64,000 nucleotides of DNA from Hydrogenophaga sp. 2FB (GTDB taxonomy: Bacteria > Pseudomonadota > Gammaproteobacteria > Burkholderiales > Burkholderiaceae_C): the NCBI RefSeq assembly GCF_005503365.1, contig NZ_SCML01000021.1, forward strand, positions 1-64,000, given 5' to 3'. A program made the translations under genes and the position numbers. Below, in pieces: positions 33,264 through 42,046 of the stretch. How positions within the stretch are numbered: position 1 is the first letter of the stretch; each line of letters starts with the position of its first letter. Under the pieces are notes generated by a model. It did no database searches. It was not told the DNA's origin and saw only the letters and a list, made by a program, of their open reading frames with translations.

Positions 33264-34169
33264 TCACTCCAGCCCCGCGGCCTGCTGGAAGTGGGCCAGG
33301 AAGGCCTCGCCCGCGCTGGTCAGCGGGCGCTCGGGCGCGTTGAGCGCGACGATGGCGCGTTCCACCACCGGGTCGATCAGGGGAATGGCGCGCACGCCCA
33401 CGGCGCGCGTGCGGGTCAGCGCATAACGCGGCAGCACCGCCACCGCCAGGCCGGCCTCGACCAGGCCCACGGCGGTGGTCACGTTGGCCACCTCATACGC
33501 CGGGTCCACCGGCTCACCGATCTGCGCCAGCCCACGCTCGGACAGCTTGCGCAGGCCCGAGCCCGGCTGCATGAGCGCCAGGGGCTCGCCCGCGAGTTCG
33601 CGCCAGGGCAGCTCGAAGCGCGAAGCCAGCGGATGGTTTTCCAGGCAAGCGAGCATCAGGCGGTCCTGGTGCAGCACCGTGGTGTGCAGGTCCAGCGCGT
33701 CCACATCGGCCGTGCACACACCCAGGTCGGCTTCACCGGCGCGCACGGCCTGCGCCACCTCGCTCACCGGAAGGTCCCGCAGCGTCAGCCGGATCGCGGG
33801 GAAACGTTCGCGAAAGCTGGCCATCAGGTGCGGCAGCAGCGTGGCGGCCAGCAGCGGCGACGCCGCGATGCGCAGGCGCGAACTGCGCGACTGCGAAAAC
33901 TCGTGCAGATCGGTGATGGCGCCGTCCAGTTGGCCGAGCATCTGCTCGATCGTGGGCAGGAGCTTGTTGCCCTCGTCGGTCAGCACCATGCGGCGCGTGG
34001 TGCGCTCGAACAAGCGCACACCCAGCTCACCTTCCAGCGTGCCGATCAGCATGGACAGCGCGGACGCCGTCAGGTGCAGGCGCTGCGCCGCGCGGGCGAT
34101 GCTGCCTTCCTCGGCAACGGCGTTGAAGGCGCGCAACTGGCGCAACGTGACAGCGGAGGTGCGGGACAT
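33264..34169 (-). CDS. LysR-family regulator
   Basis: 301-residue LysR protein: N-terminal winged helix (VTLRQLRAFNAVAEEGSIARAAQRLHLTASALSMLIGTLE region, residues about 6-65) and a periplasmic-binding-like effector domain from about residue 92 (SRLRIAASPLLAATLLPHL). The ATG at 34169 gives the standard N terminus; the frame remains open upstream but without sense. It diverges from the SnoaL/Bug/amidohydrolase/RidA operon and is its likely activator, binding the inverted repeat at 34261-34309. The effector is unknown. Confidence 0.92.
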   Translation of the reverse strand: MSRTSAVTLRQLRAFNAVAEEGSIARAAQRLHLTASALSMLIGTLEGELGVRLFERTTRRMVLTDEGNKLLPTIEQMLGQLDGAITDLHEFSQSRSSRLRIAASPLLAATLLPHLMASFRERFPAIRLTLRDLPVSEVAQAVRAGEADLGVCTADVDALDLHTTVLHQDRLMLACLENHPLASRFELPWRELAGEPLALMQPGSGLRKLSERGLAQIGEPVDPAYEVANVTTAVGLVEAGLAVAVLPRYALTRTRAVGVRAIPLIDPVVERAIVALNAPERPLTSAGEAFLAHFQQAAGLE

Positions 34170-34260
34170 GGGGCGCTCGTGGTTCAGGCCGATGGGTCGG
34201 CCATGTGCGGTCAAGGAACAGGCCTGGATTGTCGCAGCCGATGGCGCGCGCGAGGTCTGC

Positions 34261-34309
34261 TCCAAACGATCGGAATAACTCATGAATTCATTAAATTAAA
34301 TCGTTTGGA
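34261..34309. promoter_or_regulatory. Nested inverted repeats, probable LysR site
   Basis: TCCAAACGAT (34261-34270) is the perfect complement of ATCGTTTGGA (34300-34309). Nearly centred between them is the 10-bp palindrome ATGAATTCAT (34282-34291). The whole AT-rich structure is in the divergent region between lysR and the SnoaL operon, 97 bp before the latter's start. Confidence 0.6.
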
Positions 34310-34405
34310 GAATATTGAAGAAGACATTGAAATACGCCCCATGCCAGGGGTTGACGCTCCCGGCTGAAGGCCCAACCCGAATCCCACACGACGGAGACAA
34401 CACCG

Positions 34406-35032
34406 ATGGACACACAATCCCGCACCCCACGCCGCAAGCTGCTCGCCGCGCTTGCCGCCGCGATGACCCTCACCCTGGCCGTGCCCCTGCAGGCGCAGGC
34501 GCAGAAGGTCAACCCCGCCGAGATCGAGAAGCTGCTGGCCAAGCAGACCATCACGGAATTGATCTACAAGTACCCGCGCGCGCTGGACCGTGGTGACCGC
34601 GAAATGTTGATGTCGCTGGCCCACCCTGGCGCGAAGATGCGCTTCGGCAACCGCGACTTTCCCAACTGGGAAGCCTATGTGGACTTCCTGATCAAGGCCC
34701 ACGACGACATGACGGGCAACAACCACCGCATCAGCAACATCCTGATCGAAGTGAAGGGCGATCGCGCGGTGAGCGAGTCCACCGGGACCGCCACGCTGCT
34801 GGTGCCCAAGGAAGGCAACGCCAACCTGTACGAAGAGCGCTGGATGCACTCGCGCTACCTCGACAGCTGGTCGCGCCGCAACGGCAAATGGGCGCTGGAC
34901 GGACGCCAGACCGTGAGCGACTATCGGCGTGTGCTGGACGTGCCGGCCGAGCTGGTCAAGTCGCGCTACCAGGTCATCGGCCACATTGGACGCGACGACA
35001 TTTCCTACAAGCATTTCGAAAGCCTGAAGTGA
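34406..35032 (+). CDS. Exported SnoaL-like protein
   Basis: 208-residue protein with a signal sequence (PRRKLLAALAAAMTLTLAVP, cleavage near AQA-QK; the twin arginine makes Tat export possible) followed by a SnoaL_4/NTF2-like domain (ITELIYKYPRALDRGDREML at the start). Cytosolic members include dehydratases and ring-hydroxylating dioxygenase small subunits; periplasmic ones are less studied. First gene of a four-gene operon; its stop shares one base with the Bug start. It may process a substrate in the periplasm before uptake, an inference. Confidence 0.82.
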   Translation: MDTQSRTPRRKLLAALAAAMTLTLAVPLQAQAQKVNPAEIEKLLAKQTITELIYKYPRALDRGDREMLMSLAHPGAKMRFGNRDFPNWEAYVDFLIKAHDDMTGNNHRISNILIEVKGDRAVSESTGTATLLVPKEGNANLYEERWMHSRYLDSWSRRNGKWALDGRQTVSDYRRVLDVPAELVKSRYQVIGHIGRDDISYKHFESLK

Positions 35033-36027
35033 TGGCATCCGTGTTGACTCCCACGCGCCGCGGCGCACTGGCCGCGCTCACCCTGGGCGTGGCCTGCCCG
35101 GCGCTGTTCGCGCAGGGCACGGCATGGCCTGCGCAAACTGTGCGGATCGTGGTGCCCTATGCGGCGGGCGGCGGTGTGGACCTGCTGGCGCGCATGCTGG
35201 CCGATCGTCTGCAGCGGCAATGGGGCCAGTCGGTGGTGGTGGAGAACAAGGCCGGCGGGGCCACCGTGATCGGCGCGATGGCGGTCACGAAAGCAGCGCC
35301 CGATGGCCTGACGCTGCTGCTGACCAGCGAAGCCACCATCACCAGCAACCCCTTTCTGTTCGCGAAGCTGGCCTACGACCCGGTGCGCGAACTCGCGCCC
35401 ATCAGCCAGCTCGTGAGCCTGCCGCAGATGGTGGTGGCCAACCCCCAGGTCGGCGCGAACAACATGGCCGAACTGGTGGCCATGGCCAAGGCGCGCCCCG
35501 ACGCGCTGAGCTACGCGTCCTATGGCTCGGGCAGCCTGCCGCACCTGTTGTTCGAATCGCTGAAAGCCAGGACCGGCGCCAGCTTCGTGCACGTGCCGTA
35601 CAAGGGCATCTCGCCCGCAGTGGCGGCGGTGCAGTCGGGCGAGGTGAACCTCACGCTGGCCGGCGTGTCGGGCGCCCTGGCGCTGCTGCGCGCGGGCAAG
35701 CTCAAGGCGCTGGCCGTCGGGCGCGCCACCCGGCTCACCGAGATGCCGGATGTGCCCACGCTGCGTGAAGCCGGGTTGGCCGACATCGACCCGCGCGAGT
35801 CGTGGTTCGGCCTGTTCGCCACCGGCGGCACGCCCGCCGCCGTCGTGCAGAAGATCCACCAGGACGTGGCCGCCATCGGCAACGACCCGGCGTTTCGCGA
35901 GAGCGTGCTGCTCTCGCGCGGTTTCGAGCCCGTGTTCTCGACACCTTCGGCTTTCGCGAAGTTCATCGAGGCCGACATGCGCCAGAAGGCGCAACTGATC
36001 CGCATCTCCGGCGCCAAGGCCGAGTAA
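35032..36027 (+). CDS. Bug/TctC-family periplasmic binding protein
   Basis: 331-residue Bug protein with a signal sequence containing twin arginines (PTRRGALAALTLGVACP, cleavage near LFA-QG), then VRIVVPYAAGGGVDLLARML, NKAGGATVIGAMAVTKAAPDG and FVHVPYKGISPAVAAV. Its ATG overlaps the SnoaL stop (TGATG). The loop reads AAGGGVD, a normal Bug pocket. It probably binds the substrate of this LysR-controlled operon; no TctAB genes are adjacent, so a shared permease is likely. Confidence 0.93.
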   Translation: MASVLTPTRRGALAALTLGVACPALFAQGTAWPAQTVRIVVPYAAGGGVDLLARMLADRLQRQWGQSVVVENKAGGATVIGAMAVTKAAPDGLTLLLTSEATITSNPFLFAKLAYDPVRELAPISQLVSLPQMVVANPQVGANNMAELVAMAKARPDALSYASYGSGSLPHLLFESLKARTGASFVHVPYKGISPAVAAVQSGEVNLTLAGVSGALALLRAGKLKALAVGRATRLTEMPDVPTLREAGLADIDPRESWFGLFATGGTPAAVVQKIHQDVAAIGNDPAFRESVLLSRGFEPVFSTPSAFAKFIEADMRQKAQLIRISGAKAE

Positions 36028-36084
36028 CCACCCCCGTTCCCCGTCAGCGACCGATGCACCCCCGCGTGGTGCAGGAGATTCTTC

Positions 36085-37419
36085 GTGCCTTCGATACCCC
36101 CGTCAGACCGTTCCGGCTTCGATCAGGAGCTCATCATCCGTGGTGGCCATGTGCTCACCATGGACCCCGTGCTGGGCGAATTGCCCTGCGCCGACGTGCA
36201 TGTGCGCGATGGCGCGATCGTCGCGGTCGGCCCCCGGCTTCAAGTGCAAGGCGCGCTCGAAATCGACGCGCGGGACATGGTCGTGTTGCCCGGTTTTGTG
36301 GACACGCACTGGCACCTGTGGAACAGCGCCATGCGCGCCCTGGTGCGCGGTGACGATGCCGAGCACGGCTACTTCCCTCTCACCCTGGGCGCGGGCCCGC
36401 TGTTCACGCCCGAGGACAGCCACCGCTCGGTCCGCCTGGGGCTCGCCGAAGGCCTGCTCTCGGGCATCACCACGGTGCACAACTGGGCCCACAACGTGCG
36501 CTCACCGGCGCATGCCGATGCCGAGCTGCGTGCCATGGCCGAGATGGGCGTGCGCGGCCGCTTTGCGTATGGATGGGGCCAGGAGCAGCCGCTGGACCGG
36601 CCCATGAACCTGGACGACCTGGCACGCGTGCAGCGCGAAGGCCTGCCCTCGGACCTGCTCACGCTCGGCGCCGCAGTGCGCACGCCGGTCTCCAACCCGC
36701 GCGGTGCGGTGCCTATTGCGGTGGTGAGCGAGGAGTGCGCCAGCGTGCGCGCGCTGGGCCTGCCGCTGACCATGCATGCCCGCGTGGGCGTGGTGCCGGT
36801 GCTGGCCGAACACGGCCTGCTCGGCAAGGACCTGCAGCTGGTGCACCCGCAAGGCATGACGACCGCAGACTGCGCGCTGATGGCCGCCACCGGCACCACC
36901 ATGACCTGCTCGCCGACGATCGAGATGCTGTACGCCCAGGCGACGCGCGGCGTGATCCAGTTCCACGAGCTGGAGGAGGCCGGGGTGCTGCAGAGCCTGT
37001 CGGTGGACAGCTCGGGCGCTTCCGCCAACGCCGACTTCTTCGCCTGCATGCGCGCGCTGCTCTGGTCGCACAAGCAGCGCTTCGGCAACCGCCAGCCGCT
37101 GAGCGCGCGCCGCCTGCTGCGCCTGGCCACGCTGGACGGCGCGCGCGACCTCGGGCTGGACCGGCTCGTCGGTTCGCTCACCCCGGGCAAGCGCGCCGAC
37201 ATCCAGATCGTGCGCACCACCGATCTCAACATGGCGCCGGTGTTCGACCCCGCCCACGCGCTCGTGTATTCGGCCCAGCCCTCCAACGTGGACACGGTGC
37301 TGGTCGATGGCCGGGTGCTGCTGCGCCGCGGCCAGCCCACGCGCTGGGACAGCGCCGCCATCGCGCACGAGGCCACCGAATCCATGCGTTCCCTGGCGCG
37401 GCGCTACGCCGAAGCCTGA
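36085..37419 (+). CDS. Amidohydrolase-family (cytosine deaminase/chlorohydrolase-like) protein
   Basis: 444-residue metal-dependent amidohydrolase of the TrzA/SsnA/MtaD type. DTHWHLW gives the HxH pair, MHARVG and VHPQGM supply further histidines, and VDSSGASAN carries the aspartate. A beta-sandwich of N- and C-terminal strands (GGHVLTMDP; GKRADIQIV) encloses the barrel. The GTG start at 36085 is supported by AGGAG 8 bases upstream. Members deaminate or dehalogenate heterocycles (triazines, cytosine, S-adenosylhomocysteine). It sits between Bug and RidA genes. Its own lack of a signal peptide puts it in the cytosol. Confidence 0.9.
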   Translation: MPSIPPSDRSGFDQELIIRGGHVLTMDPVLGELPCADVHVRDGAIVAVGPRLQVQGALEIDARDMVVLPGFVDTHWHLWNSAMRALVRGDDAEHGYFPLTLGAGPLFTPEDSHRSVRLGLAEGLLSGITTVHNWAHNVRSPAHADAELRAMAEMGVRGRFAYGWGQEQPLDRPMNLDDLARVQREGLPSDLLTLGAAVRTPVSNPRGAVPIAVVSEECASVRALGLPLTMHARVGVVPVLAEHGLLGKDLQLVHPQGMTTADCALMAATGTTMTCSPTIEMLYAQATRGVIQFHELEEAGVLQSLSVDSSGASANADFFACMRALLWSHKQRFGNRQPLSARRLLRLATLDGARDLGLDRLVGSLTPGKRADIQIVRTTDLNMAPVFDPAHALVYSAQPSNVDTVLVDGRVLLRRGQPTRWDSAAIAHEATESMRSLARRYAEA

Positions 37420-37483
37420 CCCCGATTTTTCAACCCGGGCGGGCCGCAGAGCCCGCCGCACCACCACCCCTGAGGAGACCTTG

Positions 37484-37978
37484 ATGCAACACCGAACCAC
37501 CCGCTGGCTGGCCGCCCTGGCCTTGACCGGCGCGCTGCTGCCCCACGCGGGCGCGGCCGACTACCTGGAGCATGGCGAACGCACGAAAGGGCGCTCCTAT
37601 TCACCGGCGGTGGTCACCGAAGGCGGGCGCACCGTCTGGCTGGCCGGCGAGACCACCACCACCGACCTCAACGGCAAGGACATCAAGGGCGACTTCGAGG
37701 CGCAGACGCGCACCATCTTCGCCTTGCTGGAGCAGACCCTCCAGCGCGCCGGCGGCAGCCTCAAGGACATCGTGAGCATCACGGCCTACCTGACCGATGC
37801 GCGCAACGGCGCGACCTTCTCCAAGGTGCGCACCGAAATGTTCCCGGACCGCAACTTCCCGGCCAGCGCGCAGATCACGGTGTCCGGCCTGGCCGTGCCC
37901 GGCATGCAGATCGAGATCCATGCCGTAGCGGTGATCGGCGACAAGTGCTCCAAGGCCAACCCGTGCATTCCCCGCTGA
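37484..37978 (+). CDS. Exported RidA-family protein
   Basis: 164-residue protein with a Sec signal peptide (TRWLAALALTGALLPHAGA, cleavage near AGA-AD) and a RidA/YjgF domain (residues about 30-150) ending in the usual PGMQIEIHAVAV segment. RidA proteins hydrolyse enamines/imines, and catabolic relatives deaminate 2-aminomuconate. Two cysteines near the C terminus (DKCSKANPC) may form a disulphide, fitting export. GAGGAG precedes the ATG. Last gene of the operon, convergent with lysR2. A periplasmic RidA next to an amidohydrolase suggests extracytoplasmic imine chemistry, though that is unproven. Confidence 0.88.
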   Translation: MQHRTTRWLAALALTGALLPHAGAADYLEHGERTKGRSYSPAVVTEGGRTVWLAGETTTTDLNGKDIKGDFEAQTRTIFALLEQTLQRAGGSLKDIVSITAYLTDARNGATFSKVRTEMFPDRNFPASAQITVSGLAVPGMQIEIHAVAVIGDKCSKANPCIPR

Positions 37979-37995
37979 ACACGCCGGCCCGCACG

Positions 37996-38898
37996 TCAGG
38001 CCTGCAGTTGCTTGCAGCAGGCTTCGAGGCAACTGCGAAAGGCGCTGGCGCCCGGCGACAGCGAACGCGCGGCGCGCCAGACCAGCTCGACGCTGCGGTG
38101 GATCACCGGGTCGTTCAACTCGCGAAAACGCGCGCGCGTCGAACGCACCAGCGCGCCCACATAGGCCGGCACCACCGTGGCGCCCAGGCCGGCCTCGACC
38201 AGGCCGACCGCCGTGCTCAGGTGGCCGACCTCGAAGTGCGGCGCGGCGGGCTCGCTCTCGCGGCGCAGCATCGGGTCGACCAGGTTGCGAAAACCGCCCG
38301 CGGGCACCAGGCCGATCATGGGCCGGCCGTCGAGGTCGGCCCAGGTCAGGCGCTTGCGGCGCTGCGCCAGCGGCCAGGCCGCGGGCAGCATGACGCCCAG
38401 GCTGTGGCGCAGCAGGGTCGCGCGCTCCAGCGCCACGTCCATCTGCGGAAACACGCCAAAGCCCATGTCGGCGTCGCCGTTGTCCACCAGCCGCACCAGC
38501 TGGTCGGTGGGCAGATCGGCGATGCGCACGGTGATCGCGGGATGCGAGGCCTGGAAGCGCGCAATCACCTCGGGCAGGAAGTTGGCCGCGAGAAAGGGCG
38601 TGGTCGCCACCGTCACGCGGCCGCGGCGCTTCTGCACCAGGTCCTGCGTGTTGGCCACCGCGTGCTCCACGTCCGCCAGGATGCGCTCGGCGCTGTCGAA
38701 CAGCTCGCGGCCCGCGTCGGTCAGCGCGATCTGGCGCGTGGTTCTGTCCACCAGTGCAAGGCCCAACTGCGACTCCAGTTCGCGCACCAGCAGGCTGGTG
38801 GCCGACTGCGTGAGATGCAGCTTGCGCGCCGCCGAGGTGAAGCCGTTGCTGTGCACCACTTCCACAAAAGCGCGCAACTGCCGCAAGGTGATGTTCAT
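37996..38898 (-). CDS. LysR-family regulator
   Basis: 300-residue LysR protein starting MNITLRQLRAFVEVVHSNGF, with the DNA-binding winged helix in the first 60 residues and an effector domain from about residue 90 (RVTVATTPFLAANFLPEVI). It resembles the LysR at 33264-34169 (both carry VGLVEAGL followed by V-P-YA-type strands), suggesting paralogy. It is divergent from the porin/ACMSD-like operon and probably regulates it through the repeat at 38899-38929, which lies directly before its start codon. Confidence 0.92.
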   Translation of the reverse strand: MNITLRQLRAFVEVVHSNGFTSAARKLHLTQSATSLLVRELESQLGLALVDRTTRQIALTDAGRELFDSAERILADVEHAVANTQDLVQKRRGRVTVATTPFLAANFLPEVIARFQASHPAITVRIADLPTDQLVRLVDNGDADMGFGVFPQMDVALERATLLRHSLGVMLPAAWPLAQRRKRLTWADLDGRPMIGLVPAGGFRNLVDPMLRRESEPAAPHFEVGHLSTAVGLVEAGLGATVVPAYVGALVRSTRARFRELNDPVIHRSVELVWRAARSLSPGASAFRSCLEACCKQLQA

Positions 38899-38929
38899 AT
38901 GAATTTTCGAATCAATTTTGAAGATTCAT
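38899..38929. promoter_or_regulatory. Inverted repeat between lysR2 and porin operon
   Basis: ATGAAT (38899-38904) and ATTCAT (38924-38929) form the ends of an AT-rich 31-bp stretch, with TTCGAATC and GAAGATTC inside. The arm sequence matches the ATGAATTCAT palindrome at the other LysR site (34282-34291). Probable LysR binding site. Confidence 0.45.
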
Positions 38930-38996
38930 TCTATTAACTCCTGACCCTCGTTTCGCCCCCATTCCTGTTTCGACCCCCACTTTCAAAGACCCTCCC

Positions 38997-40031
38997 ATGA
39001 AAAAAACCTGCTCCACCCTGGCGTGCATCGCCCTCACCTGCGGCGGCGCCGCCGCGCAATCCCAGGTCACGTTGTTCGGCGTGATGGACCTCGGCATCGC
39101 GCGCGTCTCGCATGGCGATGCCGGCACGACCGCGATGAGCTACAGCGGCAACAGCCACACGCGCTTTGGCCTGCGCGGCACCGAAGACCTGGGCGGCGGC
39201 CTGTCCGCGGGCTTCTGGCTGGAGAGCACGATCGCCGCCGACACCGGCACGGCGCCGGGAGGCTTCCAGCGCCGCTCCACGGTCAGCCTGATCGGCAATT
39301 GGGGTGAGTTGCGGTTGGGCCGCGACATGGCCGCCACCAACCTGAACCCCTCGTGGTTCGACCCGTTCGGCGGCACCGGTATCGGTCAGCCCACCGTCTA
39401 CAGCATGCTGGGTTCGCCGATCCGCGTGAGCAACGCGCTGACCTATCTGCTGCCCCGTCAACTCGGTGGCTGGTACGGCCAGGCGCAGGTCGCGCTCGGC
39501 GAAGAGCCCGCCGGCAGCGGCAGCCCCACGAACAACAACAACTATGCGGGCGCGCGCCTGGGCTATGCCGACCAGGCGCTGAACGTCTCGGGCTCCATCG
39601 GCCGGCGCCACACCGGCACCGCCGCCGCACCCGCTCAGATCAAGGCCGCCAACCTGGCGGTGTCCTACAGCTTCGGTGCGGTCACGCCCATGGCCTTCTG
39701 GACCCGCGAAACCGACACGCGCGGCGCGCGCATCGACGCGTTGCTGATCGGCGCGACGCTGCGCCAGGGCGCGGGCGAATGGCGCGCGGCCTACAGCCGC
39801 TACAACCGCGCGAACAGCGCAGACGACTGGAGCAAGCTGGCGCTGGGCTATGTGCACCACCTGTCCAAGCGGACGGCGGTCTACGGCACCTACGCGCTCA
39901 TCAGCAACCGCGGCGCCTCGGCGCAGCAAGTGAGCAGCACCGGCCTGCCCAACTGGCCCGCCGCGCCGCTGCCGGCCCAGACCGGGGCGAACGCGAACGG
40001 CATCGAGTTCGGCATCCGCCACAACTTCTGA
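38997..40031 (+). CDS. Gram-negative general porin (Burkholderiales type)
   Basis: 344-residue outer-membrane porin. Signal peptide (STLACIALTCGGAAA), then QSQVTLFGVMDLGIARVSH, the first strand typical of trimeric 16-strand porins; LGGGLSAGFWLESTIAADTG and VSLIGNWGELRLGRD follow, and the chain ends with phenylalanine (GIRHNF) as required for BAM insertion. It opens the operon with the ACMSD-like enzyme and dioxygenase, so it is likely dedicated to the pathway substrate. Some outer loops are short, which explains a length slightly under the usual 360 residues. Confidence 0.95.
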   Translation: MKKTCSTLACIALTCGGAAAQSQVTLFGVMDLGIARVSHGDAGTTAMSYSGNSHTRFGLRGTEDLGGGLSAGFWLESTIAADTGTAPGGFQRRSTVSLIGNWGELRLGRDMAATNLNPSWFDPFGGTGIGQPTVYSMLGSPIRVSNALTYLLPRQLGGWYGQAQVALGEEPAGSGSPTNNNNYAGARLGYADQALNVSGSIGRRHTGTAAAPAQIKAANLAVSYSFGAVTPMAFWTRETDTRGARIDALLIGATLRQGAGEWRAAYSRYNRANSADDWSKLALGYVHHLSKRTAVYGTYALISNRGASAQQVSSTGLPNWPAAPLPAQTGANANGIEFGIRHNF

Positions 40032-40048
40032 ACCTGGGAGCCACCGTC

Positions 40049-41134
40049 ATGGATCACTCAACGCAACCGCCGTCCGACGGCATGGCCTGCGCGCCTTCGC
40101 GCCGCGGTTTCCTGGGCCTCTTCGGCTCGCTCGGCACCTTGGGCGTGATGGGCGCGGGCGCGCTTGTGCCCGAAGGCCGGCCGCTGGCGCAGACCCTGGC
40201 GGCCAAAGGCACGCGCATCGACTTCCACCACCACTTCTTCTCGCCCGCGTGGGTCCAGTTGGTGGAGCGCCAGAACCTCAAAACGCCCGTGCTCGGCTTC
40301 GAGCAGTTCAAGACCTGGACGGTGCAGAAGGACCTGGAGGCGATGGACCGCGGCGGCGTGGAGAAGGCCTTCCTGTCGGTCACGCAGCCCGGTGTGTGGT
40401 TCGGTGACGTGGCCGAATCGCGCCGTGCCGCGCGCGAGCTCAACGAATTCGCCGCGCGCATGAAGGCCGACCACCCGGGCCGCTACGGCCATTTCGCCGT
40501 GCTGCCGTTGCCCGATGTGGAAGGCAGCCTGCGCGAGATCGAGTACGCCTTCGACGTGCTCAAGGCCGACGGCGTGGGCCTGCTCTCCAGCTACGACGAC
40601 AAGTGGCTGGGCGACAAGTCCTTCGCGCCGGTGTGGGCCGAGCTCAACCGGCGCAAGGCAGTGGTCTACACCCACGCCACCGCGCCCAACTGCTGCGCGT
40701 GGAACTTCCAGCCCGGCATCCTGCCCACCTTCGTGGAACTCGGCTCGGACCTCGCGCGCGCGATGGTGAGCCTGATCCACGGCGGCACGGCCAAGGCCAC
40801 GCCCGATGTGCGCTACATCTGGTCGCACGGGGGCGGCAGCATCTGGGCGCAGCGTTTCCTGGTAGGTGAAACCGCCGAGTCGCTGGCGCGCGTGGCGCCG
40901 CCCGATTCGCGGCTGCACCACTTCCGCCGCTTCTACTACGACACGGCCGCCGCCGCCGACGCGGTGCACATGGGCATCCTGAAGATGATCGTGCCCACCT
41001 CGCAGATCGTGTTCGGCTCCGACTTTCCGTGGGTCGAGCCGGCGAAGATCGTCGAGGGGCTGGAGAAGGCGGGCCTGAGTGCGAGCGAGCTGCAGGCCAT
41101 CTACCGCGACAACGCCAAGGCGTTGGTCCGATGA
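40049..41134 (+). CDS. Tat-exported ACMSD-like amidohydrolase (decarboxylase family)
   Basis: 361-residue amidohydrolase-2-family protein. SRRGFLGLFGSLGTL at residues 17-31 is a Tat signal. The mature part has IDFHHHFF (H60, H62), YTHATAPN, WSHGGGS and FGSDFPW, the metal ligands of 2-amino-3-carboxymuconate-semialdehyde decarboxylase and related non-oxidative decarboxylases. GGGAG lies about 10 bases before the ATG. The stop overlaps the dioxygenase start by 4 bp. Export of such an enzyme is unusual: the family is normally cytosolic. Substrate could be a hydroxybenzoate or muconate-type acid. Confidence 0.87.
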   Translation: MDHSTQPPSDGMACAPSRRGFLGLFGSLGTLGVMGAGALVPEGRPLAQTLAAKGTRIDFHHHFFSPAWVQLVERQNLKTPVLGFEQFKTWTVQKDLEAMDRGGVEKAFLSVTQPGVWFGDVAESRRAARELNEFAARMKADHPGRYGHFAVLPLPDVEGSLREIEYAFDVLKADGVGLLSSYDDKWLGDKSFAPVWAELNRRKAVVYTHATAPNCCAWNFQPGILPTFVELGSDLARAMVSLIHGGTAKATPDVRYIWSHGGGSIWAQRFLVGETAESLARVAPPDSRLHHFRRFYYDTAAAADAVHMGILKMIVPTSQIVFGSDFPWVEPAKIVEGLEKAGLSASELQAIYRDNAKALVR

Positions 41135-42045
41135 TGGCCGCCGCTGCCGTGAACACGCACGCCGCCGCGCCCAGCGGCTTGTCGGCCTCCGACCCGGCCG
41201 AGCTGCTGGCGGCCGTGCTGCGCGCCAATGCCGGCACCCCGAACGCGCGCCTGAAGCAGGTCATGGACGCGTTGATCCGCCACGCGCACGCCTTCGCATT
41301 GGAGGTTGACCTGACGTCGGCCGAACTCGATCTGGGCATGGACTTCCTGGTGCGCATGGGCCAGGCCAGCGGGCCGCACAAGAACGAAGGCATCCTGCTG
41401 GCCGACATCCTGGGTCTGGCCACGCTGGCGCAGCTGCGCGGCGCGCGCGAGGCGCTGGCCCAAGGCGGTACCGAACCGGCGCTGGTCGGCCCGTTCTGGC
41501 GCGCGCACCAACCGGTGCGCGCGAACGGCGAGAGCATCGCCGCCTCCGACACGCCGGGTGCGCCGTTGCACGTGCGCGGTCGCGTGTGTTCGCTCGATGG
41601 CACACCGCTGGCCGGCGCGCGCGTGGAGACCTGGCAGGCCTCGCCCCAAGGCCTGTACGAGAACCAGGACCCCGAGCAGGAAGACATGAACCTGCGCGGC
41701 GTGTTCCTCACCGACGCAGAAGGTGGCTTTCACTTTCACAGCGTGCGCCCGGCGGGCTACCCGGTGCCGGTGGACGGCCCGTGCGGCGAATTGCTGGCGG
41801 CGCAGGGGCGCGGAATCATGCGCCCGGCGCACCTGCATTTCATCGTGGTGGCGGACGGCCACAAGGTGCTGGCCACGCAGTACTTCGACATCGAAGACCC
41901 GCACGCGCACGAGGACGTGGTGTTCGGCGCCGTGGGCTCGCTGTTGCGCCGCTTCGAACCCGATGGCCGCGGTGGTTTTGGACTGGACATCGAGCTGCGC
42001 GTCGAACCCGGCGAAACCCGGCTGCCCCATTGCCCTTTGCCCTGA
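41131..42045 (+). CDS. Intradiol ring-cleavage dioxygenase (hydroxyquinol/catechol 1,2-type)
   Basis: 304-residue non-haem iron(III) dioxygenase. The helical N-terminal dimerisation domain (residues about 20-105) is followed by the beta-sandwich with LYENQDPEQ and AGYPVPVDG (tyrosine ligands) and PAHLHFIV (two histidines). Length and the HKNEGILLADILG segment match catechol/hydroxyquinol 1,2-dioxygenases rather than protocatechuate enzymes. It would open an ortho-diphenol to a muconate or maleylacetate. No maleylacetate reductase or muconate cycloisomerase was recognised nearby, so the lower pathway is unclear. Confidence 0.93.
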   Translation: MMAAAAVNTHAAAPSGLSASDPAELLAAVLRANAGTPNARLKQVMDALIRHAHAFALEVDLTSAELDLGMDFLVRMGQASGPHKNEGILLADILGLATLAQLRGAREALAQGGTEPALVGPFWRAHQPVRANGESIAASDTPGAPLHVRGRVCSLDGTPLAGARVETWQASPQGLYENQDPEQEDMNLRGVFLTDAEGGFHFHSVRPAGYPVPVDGPCGELLAAQGRGIMRPAHLHFIVVADGHKVLATQYFDIEDPHAHEDVVFGAVGSLLRRFEPDGRGGFGLDIELRVEPGETRLPHCPLP

Positions 42046-42046
42046 G

